Source: Streptomyces europaeiscabiei (lineage in GTDB: Bacteria; Actinomycetota; Actinomycetes; Streptomycetales; Streptomycetaceae). From it: 64,000 nucleotides of DNA. A program made the translations under genes and the position numbers. Positions 17,319-26,508 of this stretch are shown one piece after another; positions within the stretch are counted from its first letter, which is position 1; each line of letters starts with the position of its first letter. The stretch lies in NCBI RefSeq assembly GCF_036346855.1, contig NZ_CP107841.1, positions 5,398,001 to 5,462,000 on the forward strand, given 5' to 3'. The notes beneath the pieces were generated by a model. That model saw only the letters and a program-made list of their open reading frames with translations, had not been told where the DNA came from and ran no database searches.

Positions 17319-17795
17319 TCACCGCAGCCGGTGGCCCGCCGCGTCCTCGTGCGTGTAGTAGCGGTAGAAGTTCGCCGCGAAGAACCCCGCCGCGATGGCG
17401 AGCGACATGGCCACGGAGCGCAGCACGCTGTGCTGCGACGCCTGGCTGTAGAGGAAGCCGAAGGCACAGCCCGCGAAAGCGGCCCAGACGGCGGCGCGCA
17501 GTTCGCGGCGCAGACGGGGGGCCACGGTCAGTACGGCGGTGTGGAGCGCGGCGAACACGAACGCGCTCACGAAGCCGAAGAGGACGTTCCAGCCGGTGAT
17601 GGGACCGGCGTCGCGGTTCATGGCCGCGGCCCAGTAGCCGTAGACGAGGCCCAGGACCACGGGCAGGATCCGGTTCGCGAGTATGTGGGTGCGCTCGCTG
17701 AAGACATCGGGTGTGGCCGGCGCCGCCCGCCTGCCCGGAGCCGAGGGCCCGCCCGGAATCACCGGCCGGCCCGGAGTGGGTGCTGCTTGCGCCAT
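17319..17795 (-). CDS. Small integral membrane protein
   Basis: The product is 158 residues: a Pro/Ala/Gly-rich cytosolic N-terminus of 30 residues, then four predicted helices (ILPVVLGLVYGYW, VLFGFVSAFVFAALHTAVL, AVWAAFAGCAFGFLYSQ, AMSLAIAAGFFAANFY) and a short charged tail. The ATG at 17795 has GAGGAG in good position; longer readings antisense to the phosphatase are artefacts. I do not recognise the family with confidence. It diverges from the membrane PP2C phosphatase gene. Confidence 0.72.
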   Translation of the reverse strand: MAQAAPTPGRPVIPGGPSAPGRRAAPATPDVFSERTHILANRILPVVLGLVYGYWAAAMNRDAGPITGWNVLFGFVSAFVFAALHTAVLTVAPRLRRELRAAVWAAFAGCAFGFLYSQASQHSVLRSVAMSLAIAAGFFAANFYRYYTHEDAAGHRLR

Positions 17796-17963
17796 GGGAG
17801 CACTCCTCTCTTCCCTCCCCCGCGACTCTCCGCCCCGACTACCAGAGCACACCTGGGGCGGGCCCGTGGCAAGTCGGGGCACGGAAGCCGTGACAGCGCC
17901 GTGGCACGGGGGCGGAGGCCGTATCGGGGGCTGGGCGGCGAGGCGCGGCGCGGGGTGGTCGGG

Positions 17964-19226
17964 ATGCGGGGGGCCCGGGGGCGTGTTTCGCTGTGGGGCA
18001 TGCGGATGCGGATGCCGGTGCCGCGTGGGCGCCGGGAGCCGGACCCCGTCGAGCGGCTGCAACTGCTGCGGGTCCGCGGGCGCGACATCTCCTGGCTTCC
18101 GCCGCTGGTGGTGCTGCTCGCCGTGCCGGTGGTCGACTGGTACACCGGCGGCGACTTCCGGATCATCTCGTGGCTGGTGCTCGTACCGGGCGTGGCCGCC
18201 GCGGTCTGCCGGGTGCGGACGACGGCGCTGTTCGCGGCGCTCTCGCTGCTCATGTACTTCGTGGGCGACAGCTCCTGGCCCCACCAGTACCGCAACGGCC
18301 TGCCCGACTTCGTCCTCGTCGCCCTCGGCGGAATCCTGTCCGTGCTGGCCTGCGCGGTACGGCTGCGCGGGCAGGAGCGGATGATGCACATGCGGGCCGT
18401 CGTCGACACCACCCGCCGTATCCTGCTGCGCCAGCTCCCGCCGGACGTCGGCGGCCTCGACCACGCGGAGATCTACCTCGCCGCCGACAGCCAGGCCCGC
18501 GTGGGCGGCGACTTCTACGACATCCAGCCCAGCCCGCACGGCACCCGCGTCGTCCTCGGCGACGTCCAGGGCAAGGGGCTCGCGGCGGTGGAGGCGGCGT
18601 CCGTGCTGCTCGGCACGTTCCGCGAGGCCGCCTATTACGAGTCCGACCCGGTCACCGTGGCCGAGCGGCTGGAGACGCGGATGGTGCGCCACGTGCGGTA
18701 CTGCGCGCACGTCGGCCGCGACGACTCCGAACGCTTCGCCACCGCCGTGCTCCTCGACTTCCCCGAACTGCGCAGCGTGCGGACCGACTGGGGGCCGGAC
18801 CTCACCGGGCTCGATTCGCTCACCGTCGACGTCATCAACTTCGGCCACGAACCCCCGCTCCTGGTCTCCCCCGCCGGCGTGCTCCTCCTGCCCATGAGGG
18901 AAGGCCTCCCGCTGGGGCTCGGTGAGCTGGCACCGCGGACGCCGGCGACGGCCTCGGTCCGGCTCGCCCCCGACGAGACGTTGCTCCTGGTCACGGACGG
19001 GGTGACGGAGGCCCGCGACGGGAGAGGTGTCTTCTTCCCTCTCCGCGAGTACCTCACCCGCGCCTTGGCCGTCGGCCCGCCCGCCCTCGACCCCCAGTCC
19101 CTGGTCCGCCTGGTCCGCGACGGCGTCCTCGCCCACACCGGAGGCGGCCTCGACGACGACACGACGATCTTCGCGGTACGGCGGGCGTCGGAGCCGATAC
19201 GGAGAGGCCCGGGGGCCCCGGAGTGA
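17964..19226 (+). CDS. Membrane PP2C/SpoIIE-type serine phosphatase
   Basis: The product is 420 residues. The N-terminal third has three hydrophobic helices (LPPLVVLLAVPVVDW, WLVLVPGVAAAVCRV, ALSLLMYFVG) with short loops. The rest is a SpoIIE/PP2C domain: GGDFYDI, VVLGDVQGKGLAA, a second metal aspartate in TDGVTEARD, and DDDTTIFAVRR at the end. All metal-binding aspartates are present, so activity as a Mn/Mg-dependent protein phosphatase is likely, probably on an anti-anti-sigma factor. The start is uncertain: ATGs at 17964 and 18000 are both in frame and neither has a strong ribosome site. It is the membrane-linked type common in Streptomyces. Confidence 0.87.
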   Translation: MRGARGRVSLWGMRMRMPVPRGRREPDPVERLQLLRVRGRDISWLPPLVVLLAVPVVDWYTGGDFRIISWLVLVPGVAAAVCRVRTTALFAALSLLMYFVGDSSWPHQYRNGLPDFVLVALGGILSVLACAVRLRGQERMMHMRAVVDTTRRILLRQLPPDVGGLDHAEIYLAADSQARVGGDFYDIQPSPHGTRVVLGDVQGKGLAAVEAASVLLGTFREAAYYESDPVTVAERLETRMVRHVRYCAHVGRDDSERFATAVLLDFPELRSVRTDWGPDLTGLDSLTVDVINFGHEPPLLVSPAGVLLLPMREGLPLGLGELAPRTPATASVRLAPDETLLLVTDGVTEARDGRGVFFPLREYLTRALAVGPPALDPQSLVRLVRDGVLAHTGGGLDDDTTIFAVRRASEPIRRGPGAPE

Positions 19227-19331
19227 GCGCTCCTCGCACGCTCCTTTCCCCGTTTGCACGCGCAGCGGTTACGGTGCTGGCTGGTGTACGTGATCGACGG
19301 GGAGCCGATGGGAATCGATGGGGAGGGAACG

Positions 19332-20570
19332 ATGCCCGGAACAGTGCTGCTGCTCGCGGCCTCGCCCATGGGCAAGGGGTGCCTCGTGGACGCGGCCTCC
19401 GTGCTTCCCGTACTGGCGGCCGTCACGCCCGAGGTGCTGTCCGGCACGGGTACGGCGAACGTGGTCGAGCTGGCCGATCCGCTGGAGCCGCAGGCCGTCC
19501 TCACCCGGCTGCGCGCCGCGGCCACCGCGCCGGGGCCGCTCACCGTGTACCTCGCCGGGCAGCTCCAACTCGACCGCAAGCAGCGGCTCGTACACCTGGC
19601 GCTGGCCCGTACGACGCCGGCGACCGTGCGGTACACGGCGTTTCCCTGGCACTGGATCGTGGAGGAACTGCGGCTGCGTGCGCCCGGTTCCACGACCCTG
19701 TTCGTCGATCTGCACGCCGACGCGGAGGTGTGGCGGCAGTTGGCGGGACAGCCGCTGTCGGCCGGGCCCGGGGTGAGTGTGTACGGGCGGATCGCGCCGC
19801 CGGGCGCGGGGATGCGGCGGGGCGTGGCCGTGCCCGGGTACATGAAGGCGCTGGCGACGATACTGCGGAGTGGGCAGCGGCCGGGGCCGGGTGCGCTCCA
19901 CGAGCAGGTGCTCGCGCGGACGGGGGGTTACGGGGATCTCGTGCTGGCCTGGGACGCGACGGTGCCCGGTGGGGGCGTCCCGCGTACGACGGTGCCGGGC
20001 GCGGGCGCCCCGCACGGCGATGTCGCCCCCGCCGTCCCCGCCACCTCCACCCGTCCCGTCCCGTCCCCGGAGGCTGCGCCGATTCGGAGGAGCCTGCCCA
20101 CGCCCTCGGAGGCCGCCGACCCCCACAGCGCCATCGCCGTCGCCGTCGAAGCCGGTCGGCATTCCGAGGCGGCCGGGCTTGCGGCTCGGTGGGAGCAGGG
20201 GGCGTTGCGGGAGTTCGGGGAGGGGTCGGAGGAGGTGCTGCACTGGCGGGAGGTGCGGGCGGATCTGGCGATGTTCGCGGGGGACGCGGCCGGGAGTTGT
20301 GAGACCTGGATGGGTGTCGCCCGGGCGCGGCTCGCGGCGGGGCGGCTCGCGCAGGACCCGGTGGTGGAGGCGGCGGTCGACCGGGCGCACCATCAGTGGG
20401 GACTGGTCGCGGACGTGGGACGCGCCCGTGAACTCGGGCTCGTGCTGCTGGAGTTGCGGACCCGGGTTCCGGGGCGGCGGGCCGGGGCCCTGGAGCACGC
20501 CCGCCAGTATCTGGCCGAACTGCGTCGGCCCGACGGGGAGTTGAGGTCGGCCCAGCACGTACCCGGTTAG
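19332..20570 (+). CDS. Probable inactive caspase-fold protein with TPR-like C-terminus
   Basis: The product is 412 residues from the ATG at 19332, which follows GGGAGGGAAC; an upstream ATG is unsupported. The first 170 residues follow the order of a caspase-like domain: VYLAGQL where caspases have the FSGHG strand, PWHWIVEEL as the helix, and LFVDLHADA where the DCCxSG strand lies. Both catalytic positions are changed (His to Gln, Cys to His), so this looks like a pseudo-protease. A Pro-rich linker (235-285) leads to helices of TPR type (EAAGLAARWEQ, REVRADLAMFAGDAAGS). A signalling or scaffold role is inferred. It may form a unit with the phosphatase immediately upstream. Confidence 0.6.
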   Translation: MPGTVLLLAASPMGKGCLVDAASVLPVLAAVTPEVLSGTGTANVVELADPLEPQAVLTRLRAAATAPGPLTVYLAGQLQLDRKQRLVHLALARTTPATVRYTAFPWHWIVEELRLRAPGSTTLFVDLHADAEVWRQLAGQPLSAGPGVSVYGRIAPPGAGMRRGVAVPGYMKALATILRSGQRPGPGALHEQVLARTGGYGDLVLAWDATVPGGGVPRTTVPGAGAPHGDVAPAVPATSTRPVPSPEAAPIRRSLPTPSEAADPHSAIAVAVEAGRHSEAAGLAARWEQGALREFGEGSEEVLHWREVRADLAMFAGDAAGSCETWMGVARARLAAGRLAQDPVVEAAVDRAHHQWGLVADVGRARELGLVLLELRTRVPGRRAGALEHARQYLAELRRPDGELRSAQHVPG

Positions 20571-20863
20571 CCGAGCCGGTCGATGAGCCGTCTTCCGTTC
20601 GTCGTAGATCGATGAGCCGTCGATCAGGGCGAATGCCGGGCCGACCTCGGAGGGGAGTTGTACGAGGTCACACCGGCACTGCACCGGGTGGGACACCATA
20701 CGTTGATCACTTAAGCGGTCGTAGCTCCGGAACGGATCGGAGTTTGATCAGAGAATGATCAGAAACAGCCCTGCTCTCGGCAAAGTCCAACCCTGTCGCA
20801 ACCCGGGCGTGATGACAGGTGGAGCTCGGCCGATCGGGGCTGGTCAGGGCAGGTCAGGGCTGG
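20571..20863. other. Convergent intergenic region with TGATCA sites
   Basis: No gene is supported. A 12-base repeat (TCGATGAGCCGT) appears twice near 20580 and 20609. Three perfect TGATCA hexamers lie at 20704, 20745 and 20756, the last two 11 bases apart. A minus-strand frame opening at 20699 has no ribosome site and runs antisense into the upstream gene. Confidence 0.4.
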
Positions 20864-22372
20864 TCAGGAGGAGGCCGGGATCAGCACCCTGAACCACGCC
20901 CCCTGGTGCGGCGGTCGGGACGGTTCCAGCGTGACCGTGCCGCCGTGGGCCGTCGCGATCGCCGCGACGATGCTGAGGCCGAGCCCGCTGCCGGCGGCCC
21001 GCGTCTCCTCACCGCGGACGAAGGGGTCGAAGAGCCGGGCGCGCAGTTCGCCCGGGATTCCGGGACCGTCGTCGAGGACCTCGATCACCCGGTAGCCGTC
21101 CTCCGTGCCGAGCCCCAGCGTCGTCGTGGTGCCCGACGGCGTGTGGACCCGCGCGTTGGCCAGCAGGTTGGCGACCAGCTGGTGCAGCCGCAACGGGTCG
21201 CCGGTGACCGTGTGGTCGCCGGGGGCGAGCAGCAGCCGTACGGGATGGTCGGGGTGGCAGTCGCGGGCGGCGGAGGCCGCGTCGCGGCACAGCTGGGCCA
21301 GGTCCACGCAGGTCAGTTGCAGGGGCTGGCCGAGGTCGAGGCGGGTCAGCAGCACGAGTTCGTCGATGAGCGTGCTCATCCGGCCGACCTCGGTGGCGAT
21401 CCGGCCGAGCGCCTCCTGCCGCATGGGTTCGTACGCGGGGTCGCCGACCCGGGCGAGTTCGGCGTAACCGGAGATCGTGGTCAGCGGGTTGCGCAGTTCG
21501 TGCCCGGCGGCCGCCATGAACTCCCGCAGCCGACGCTCGGTGTCCTGCCGCTCCCTGACCTCGCGGCGACCGAGGCGGCGGGCGCCGATCAGGACGGTGG
21601 CGAGGAGGGGGAGCGCGGCGGCCGTCTCGACCTGGAGGAGGCGCTCGACCGCCCGCCGGTCGTCCGCCGTCGACCTGGCCGTGACGATGTAGCCGCCCTC
21701 GCGGTTCCGGCCCGCCTCCGGCGCGCGCACCACCTTCGCCCGGTAACTCTCCCCGAACGCCGACGGGTTCGCCCGGCCCGCGTACGCCTTCAGCCGGGCG
21801 GGCGTGAGCGCCGGGAACGCGGGGAGACCGTCGGACCCCGCGTAGCGCTCCACGACCCGGCCCTCGGCGTCGAGGACGAGGATCAGGTCGTTGTCGTCGA
21901 TGGAGATGGATGAGGCCGCCACGGAGGCCGGGGCGGGGGCCGGGCTGGTGGTGGGGCTGGTGGTGGGCGCGGGCCCGGGTGCGAACGCCGATGCCCGTGA
22001 TGACGGCGGGACCGACGACCGCGCCGACGGCGACACCGATGCCGTCGTGGCCCTCGGGGGCGGCGCCGGGACCTGCCCCGGAGGGCCGACGCTGCCGGAT
22101 CCGCCGAGTTTGCTGGCCCGCGTTATCTCCTGGTCGGTGCGGGCGGTGAGCTGTTGGGCGAGGGTGTGGGCGGAGAGGGCGGCGACCGCGCCCAGGGTGG
22201 TGAGGGTGGCGATCAGCCAGAAGCCGACGGTGCGTTGGCCCGTGCGGTGGGGGCGGATCGGCTGCTCCACCGGAGGAAGGGGGCGGCCGGGGTGGGGCCG
22301 ACGGCACGTGTCACTCGGCGCGAGCAGTCCGGCCGCCCTGATGTTCTCGCCCAGCCCGGTGAACCCACTCAT
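20864..22372 (-). CDS. Sensor histidine kinase
   Basis: The product is 502 residues. A first membrane helix (FWLIATLTTLGAVAALSA) is followed by an extracytoplasmic sensor region of about 170 residues that begins with a long Pro/Ser/Ala linker. A second helix (AAALPLLATVLIGA) leads to the HisKA dimerisation domain, with the phospho-acceptor in AAGHELRNPL, and a HATPase_c domain (LLANARVH as N-box, DDGPGIP as G1, GSGLGLSI as G2). All catalytic motifs are intact. The gene lies 79 bases after the response regulator on the same strand, so the two form an operon and a cognate pair. The signal is unknown; an envelope stimulus is likely given the sensor topology. Confidence 0.93.
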   Translation of the reverse strand: MSGFTGLGENIRAAGLLAPSDTCRRPHPGRPLPPVEQPIRPHRTGQRTVGFWLIATLTTLGAVAALSAHTLAQQLTARTDQEITRASKLGGSGSVGPPGQVPAPPPRATTASVSPSARSSVPPSSRASAFAPGPAPTTSPTTSPAPAPASVAASSISIDDNDLILVLDAEGRVVERYAGSDGLPAFPALTPARLKAYAGRANPSAFGESYRAKVVRAPEAGRNREGGYIVTARSTADDRRAVERLLQVETAAALPLLATVLIGARRLGRREVRERQDTERRLREFMAAAGHELRNPLTTISGYAELARVGDPAYEPMRQEALGRIATEVGRMSTLIDELVLLTRLDLGQPLQLTCVDLAQLCRDAASAARDCHPDHPVRLLLAPGDHTVTGDPLRLHQLVANLLANARVHTPSGTTTTLGLGTEDGYRVIEVLDDGPGIPGELRARLFDPFVRGEETRAAGSGLGLSIVAAIATAHGGTVTLEPSRPPHQGAWFRVLIPASS

Positions 22373-22451
22373 CCGACCAGCCCGTCCACGTCGCCCGGTG
22401 TTCCGTAGCCCCCGCCGCTGTCGCCCGCCCCTCCCCGGGGGACTTCCTCGC

Positions 22452-23219
22452 TCAGTTCGTGCACAGTTGGTAGCCCACGCCCCTGACCGTCCGTATGAGG
22501 GACTGGCCCGGCTCGCCCAGTTTGCGGCGCAGGTAGTAGATGTACGTGTCGACGACGCCGGACCCCTCGTCGCGGTGGTTCCAGACGCGTTCCTGGATCT
22601 GGCCCCGGGACAGGACGCGGCCGGGGTTCTCCATGAGGTAGCGCAGGAGGGCGAACTCGGTGGTGGTGAGCTCCACGGGACGGCCGGCGGCCCAGACCTG
22701 GTGGGCGTCGGCGTCGAGTTGGACCGCGCCGGCGCGGAGGCGGTTGCGGTCGGGCGCGGGCCGGCCGCCGCCGGCCCGGCGCAACAGGGCGCGGACGCGG
22801 GCGGCGACCTCCTTCAGCTCGAACGGCTTGGTGACGAAATCGTCGCCGCCCATGTCCAGTCCGCGTACCCGGTCGTCGACACCGCCGAGCCCGGTGAGGA
22901 ACAGGACCGGAACCGCGTTGCCCCGGTCGCGCAGGGTCCGGCACACCTCGAAGCCGCCCAGATCGGGGAGGTTGACGTCGAGGAGGATCAGATCGGGGTC
23001 GTACCGGGTGACGGCCTGCAGCGCCTGGCGTCCGGTCGCCGCGGCGCTCACCTGGTATCCGAGGAACTCCAGCGCCATGGTCAGCATGGACCGGATCCCC
23101 TCCTCGTCGTCCACGACGAGCAGGCGCCCGGCGGAACCGGCGGTACCCGCTGATGGGGCCTGCGCGGCAGGTGCGGCTGGTGGGACTGCGGCGTGGGCGG
23201 AGGGCACAGGGGTGGTCAT
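22452..23219 (-). CDS. OmpR/PhoB-family response regulator
   Basis: The product is 255 residues. A 30-residue Ala/Pro-rich N-terminal extension precedes the receiver domain (VVDDEEGIRSML acidic pocket, phospho-acceptor aspartate in LILLDVNLPD, signalling lysine in KPFEL). The winged-helix output domain shows the OmpR pattern (ELTTTEFALLRYL, VVDTYIYYLRRKLG, IRTVRGVGYQL). The ATG at 23219 has AAAGGA nine bases upstream; the alternative start 14 codons earlier lacks support. It is first in an operon with the sensor kinase downstream. The Ala/Pro extension before the receiver is longer than usual. Confidence 0.93.
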   Translation of the reverse strand: MTTPVPSAHAAVPPAAPAAQAPSAGTAGSAGRLLVVDDEEGIRSMLTMALEFLGYQVSAAATGRQALQAVTRYDPDLILLDVNLPDLGGFEVCRTLRDRGNAVPVLFLTGLGGVDDRVRGLDMGGDDFVTKPFELKEVAARVRALLRRAGGGRPAPDRNRLRAGAVQLDADAHQVWAAGRPVELTTTEFALLRYLMENPGRVLSRGQIQERVWNHRDEGSGVVDTYIYYLRRKLGEPGQSLIRTVRGVGYQLCTN

Positions 23220-23380
23220 GTCCTGTTCCTTTGCGACCGTGACCTCAGTTTGAGGTCTCAAGTTTCGGAAGAGACCGTATCGTCACACGTACCGGCAGGT
23301 AAGGGAGACCGCTTTCCCATTCATTCGGAATGCCCCGTTCCCTGCGGTCGTGCTCTCCCCCGGCCGCCGGGCGCGAAAGC

Positions 23381-23426
23381 GGCGAGCGCCGCCGGGGGAC
23401 CCGTGGAACCCCCGGCGGCGCTCGCC
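23381..23426. terminator. Hairpin terminator of the propeller gene
   Basis: GGCGAGCGCCGCCGGGGG (23381-23398) pairs with CCCCCGGCGGCGCTCGCC (23409-23426), a perfect 18-bp stem with a 10-base loop. It lies downstream of the minus-strand secreted protein gene and upstream of the response-regulator operon. Confidence 0.85.
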
Positions 23427-23467
23427 GTCGTGCTGCCCGTGCTGCCCGTGCTGCCCCGTGTCGCCTG

Positions 23468-25435
23468 TCAGTTGGTGTACATGAAGTACTTCCAGGCCCC
23501 GTACGTCGTGGTGTTGACGTTGTCGCCGGAGCCGCCGTCGTGGTACTCGGAGCGGAAGCGGAGGCGGACGTCCGTGGTGGGGGTGCCCGTGAGGGTGATG
23601 TCGGACCCGCCGGACGTGCCGAGGGGGAAGTACTCGGCGCCCCAGTCCTGCCAGGCGCCCTGGTAGTGGAACTGCAGCTGCAGACGCTGCTTGCGGTCCG
23701 GGTAGTACGTCATCGTGGTCTTCAGGACGGGGTCCTTGGACTTGCGGATGTAGTGGTACTTCTGGCCCCAGGCCGTCCGGGTCGTGTAGTGGCCCGAGAT
23801 CGACGACGAGATCTTGACCTTGGTGTAGACGGTGTTGGTGACCGTCCTCGCCTTGTAGCGAGAGTCGCCCGAGAACTTCACCGAGAGCTTGGTGTCGCGC
23901 TTGAGGTCGACGGTGACCGACAGGTTCCCCTTCGAGTTCACCGTCCCCGACTTCACCAGCTTGTTCGGCTTGTCCGCGCCGTACGGGTCGGCCCAGATCT
24001 CGACCTTGCGGTTCTTGTAGGTCGTGCCGAGGTGCGCGGTGAACTTCACGTCCGCGCCGTAGGCGTACGTCTTGCGGTTCTTGTCCAGCGACAGCGTGGG
24101 CGTCGCCCGGGAGACCTCGACGGTGTCGGACGCGGACGCGGCGGTGTGGTCGGCGTCGCCCGCGTACCGCACCGTGTACTTGACCTTGCCGCCGGCCGGC
24201 GGGGTGTCGGAGAAGGTGTAGCTGCCGTCCGCCGCCACGGTCACCGCGGCGAGGGCCTTGCCGGCCGTGGACTCCAGGTCGGTGCGGGTCACCGTCAGCT
24301 TCGTCCCGGCCGGGAGCGCCGCCTTCGAGGTGACCTTGCCCTTGACCGTGAGCTTCTTCGCGCGGGTGGCCGTGGCCGGGGCGTTCACGGTGATCGTAGT
24401 GAGCGCCCTGGTGGGGGCGTCGAGCACGCGCAGCGAGTACACGCCCTCGTCATTGTACGTCACCGCGAAGAGGCGGGAGGCGTCCGGCGCCCAGGCCAGG
24501 CCGGAGTCGGGCAGCTCGTCGCCGCCGCTGCCACCACCGGTGTTCGGGAAGTCGTACTCCCGGACCGAGGTGGTGGCGCCCGGCTCGTAGATGTAGATGT
24601 CCGGCTCGTAGATGCCGTCGATGCCGGCCGCGACCGTGCCGTCGGGCGCGATGGCGACCGAGTTCGGGTAGGTGTCGCTGGCGTAGGTGCCGTCCGGCGT
24701 CAGGTCGGAGGTCTTGAAGACCTGGTGGTGGTACGGGGCCCCGCTGGCCACGACGACGCGCTGCCCGTCCGGGGTGACCGCGAGGTCTCCCATGTTCCCG
24801 CCGCCGGTGTCCACGGCCGCCGTACGGCCGGCGGTGCCCGACGCGACGTCGTACACGGCCAGCTTGCTGCCGCCCGGCTCGCCCGCCACCAGAGCGGTGG
24901 AGCCGGGGGCCGCGTCCAGGATCGGCGCGTTGTGCCAGAGGTGGGTGGTGTCCTGGTCGAGGGTGACCACGGGCTCCTCGCCGGACAGGTCCAGCGAGCC
25001 GAGGTTGCCGGCGGCCGAAGCGCCGTAGCCGAACCAGACCTTGCCGCCGGCCACGGCCACGCCGACCGGGGCGTCGCCCACCGGGTAACGGGCCGACTCG
25101 GTCTCCGTCGCCGTGTCGATGGCCACGATCGCGTCGGCGTCGCGCACGGCCGCGTACAGCGTGCCGGAGTCGGCCGACAGCTCCAGGCCCTGGACGCCGG
25201 GCAGGTTCGTGAACTGCTTGCGGACGATGCCGTAGTAGTCGGTGACGACGATCTTGCCGTTGGTCGGGTCGCTGACGAAGACCCGCTGGTGGACGCCGTC
25301 CACCACGATGTCCGCGCTCGACGCGACCGGAAGGATCTTGGTGCTGTCGGCGGACGCGGTCGGGGCGACCGCGAGTGCGGCGGAGCTGAAGAGGACTGCC
25401 AGCGCGGTGGCAGCCGGAAGAGTGCGCATACGCAC
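23468..25435 (-). CDS. Secreted YncE-like beta-propeller protein with Ig-like repeats
   Basis: The product is 655 residues. It has a Sec signal peptide (RTLPAATALAVLFSSAALAV, cut near ASA at 28-30). A seven-bladed-type propeller of about 310 residues follows, with recurring blade pieces such as QRVFVSDPTNGKIVV, GLELSADSGTLYAAV and GDLAVTPDGQRVVVA. Then come an Ig-like/bacterial repeat domain (LTVKGKVTSKAALPAG) and a second one (KFTAHLGTTYKNRKVEI), ending in a Tyr/Trp-rich beta domain. The fold suggests a binding or structural cell-surface role, not catalysis. Start: GTG at 25435, with ATG two codons later as alternative. It has no sorting motif or lipobox, so it is probably released. Confidence 0.82.
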   Translation of the reverse strand: MRMRTLPAATALAVLFSSAALAVAPTASADSTKILPVASSADIVVDGVHQRVFVSDPTNGKIVVTDYYGIVRKQFTNLPGVQGLELSADSGTLYAAVRDADAIVAIDTATETESARYPVGDAPVGVAVAGGKVWFGYGASAAGNLGSLDLSGEEPVVTLDQDTTHLWHNAPILDAAPGSTALVAGEPGGSKLAVYDVASGTAGRTAAVDTGGGNMGDLAVTPDGQRVVVASGAPYHHQVFKTSDLTPDGTYASDTYPNSVAIAPDGTVAAGIDGIYEPDIYIYEPGATTSVREYDFPNTGGGSGGDELPDSGLAWAPDASRLFAVTYNDEGVYSLRVLDAPTRALTTITVNAPATATRAKKLTVKGKVTSKAALPAGTKLTVTRTDLESTAGKALAAVTVAADGSYTFSDTPPAGGKVKYTVRYAGDADHTAASASDTVEVSRATPTLSLDKNRKTYAYGADVKFTAHLGTTYKNRKVEIWADPYGADKPNKLVKSGTVNSKGNLSVTVDLKRDTKLSVKFSGDSRYKARTVTNTVYTKVKISSSISGHYTTRTAWGQKYHYIRKSKDPVLKTTMTYYPDRKQRLQLQFHYQGAWQDWGAEYFPLGTSGGSDITLTGTPTTDVRLRFRSEYHDGGSGDNVNTTTYGAWKYFMYTN

Positions 25436-25749
25436 GGTGTCGAACCCCCCGGAACGAAAGAAGTGGGCGCGTCGTCGCGCGGGGCCGGTGTGTTCGACCT
25501 GTGCGGCGCGTGTGACGCATGTGAAGCGTGTGCGAAGACTAAGTCATGCCACTGACAAGAGGGTCACAGGGGGTGGTGGAGAACTCAACGGATTTACGTG
25601 ACGGACGTCCACTCCGGCGCACGCGCCGTCCGCGCACCCCGTGCGCGGTCACCCGAACGGCCCTGAACTGCGCCGTCACCCGGTCGGCCCACTGCTATCC
25701 ACAAGGGGAGGGGACGTACTCGACGTACCCGCGAAGGGAAGAACCACCC
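25436..25749. other. Divergent promoter region without a gene
   Basis: About 310 bases separate the secreted propeller gene and the MscS-like gene. GTGTG-rich short repeats are present near 25500-25540. I see no convincing gene, hairpin or clear consensus promoter, only the ribosome site GAAGGGAAG before the channel gene. Confidence 0.4.
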
Positions 25750-26508
25750 ATGGTCAGCCTGTCCGTCGACGTGTCCGTCGACTTCACCCAGGGCCTGAAC
25801 GACGCCTGGTCCAAGGTCGCGCAGTTCGTTCCGCAGCTTCTCGCCTTCCTCGTCGTCCTGGTCGTCGGCTGGTTCGTCTCGAAACTGATCGCCCGCGTTC
25901 TCGACCGCGTCCTGCGCAAAGTCGGCTCCGAGCGCCTGTCGGAACGTGCCGGAACGTCTCGCCTGCTCCAGGACTCCTCGTACGACCTGACCGGCATCCT
26001 CCGCCGGATCGTGTACTACGCGCTGATGCTGCTCACCCTCCAGTTCGCGCTCGGTGTCTTCGGCACGAACCCCGTCAGCACGATGATCAACGGCATCGTC
26101 GCCTGGCTCCCGCGCGCGCTCGTCGCCGTCGTGCTCGTCGTCGTGGCGATGGCCATCGCCAACGCGGTACGCGGCATCGTCGGGGGCGCGCTCGCCTCCG
26201 TCTCCTACGGCCGGACCCTGGCGACCGCCGTCTGGGCCTGCGTCGTCGGGCTCGGCGTCATCGCGGCGCTCGGCCAGGCCGGCATCGCCCAGGACATCAC
26301 CCGGCCCGTCCTCTACGCCGCGCTCGGCACGGGCGCCGGAATCCTCGTCGTCGGTGTCGGCGGGGGCCTGATCGGGCCCATGCGGCAGCGGTGGGAGCGG
26401 ATGCTGACGACGGTCGAGCGGGAGACCGTGCAGGCGAAGGAAAGTGTGGCGGCGTACCAGGCGAGCCGCGAGAGCGTGCCGGCCAGTCGGCAGACCGCCG
26501 ACATGTGA
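25750..26508 (+). CDS. MscS-like / CmpX small-conductance channel protein
   Basis: The product is 252 residues, with the start fixed by GAAGGGAAG before the ATG at 25750. An amphipathic N-terminus (DFTQGLNDAWSKVAQFVPQL) precedes four to five membrane helices, two with Gly/Ala-rich faces (IVAWLPRALVAVVLVVVAMA, AALGTGAGILVVGVGGGL). This matches the TM_helix/CmpX family related to MscS channels, thought to act in envelope stress or osmotic release, but without a complete MscS beta domain. The C-terminal tail is charged and helical. Longer reading upstream from 25546 is rejected. A strong terminator follows. Confidence 0.82.
   Translation: MVSLSVDVSVDFTQGLNDAWSKVAQFVPQLLAFLVVLVVGWFVSKLIARVLDRVLRKVGSERLSERAGTSRLLQDSSYDLTGILRRIVYYALMLLTLQFALGVFGTNPVSTMINGIVAWLPRALVAVVLVVVAMAIANAVRGIVGGALASVSYGRTLATAVWACVVGLGVIAALGQAGIAQDITRPVLYAALGTGAGILVVGVGGGLIGPMRQRWERMLTTVERETVQAKESVAAYQASRESVPASRQTADM

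Noticed and set aside
20580..20699. Minus-strand frame starting with ATG at 20699
   Set aside because: It lacks a ribosome site and continues as antisense of the pseudo-caspase gene; the unique part is under 45 codons with no recognised family.
22452..23219. PhoP as identity of the OmpR-type response regulator
   Set aside because: The PHO box is 14 kb away and the regulator has an atypical Ala/Pro extension; its sequence does not single it out as PhoP and the kinase differs from PhoR in layout.
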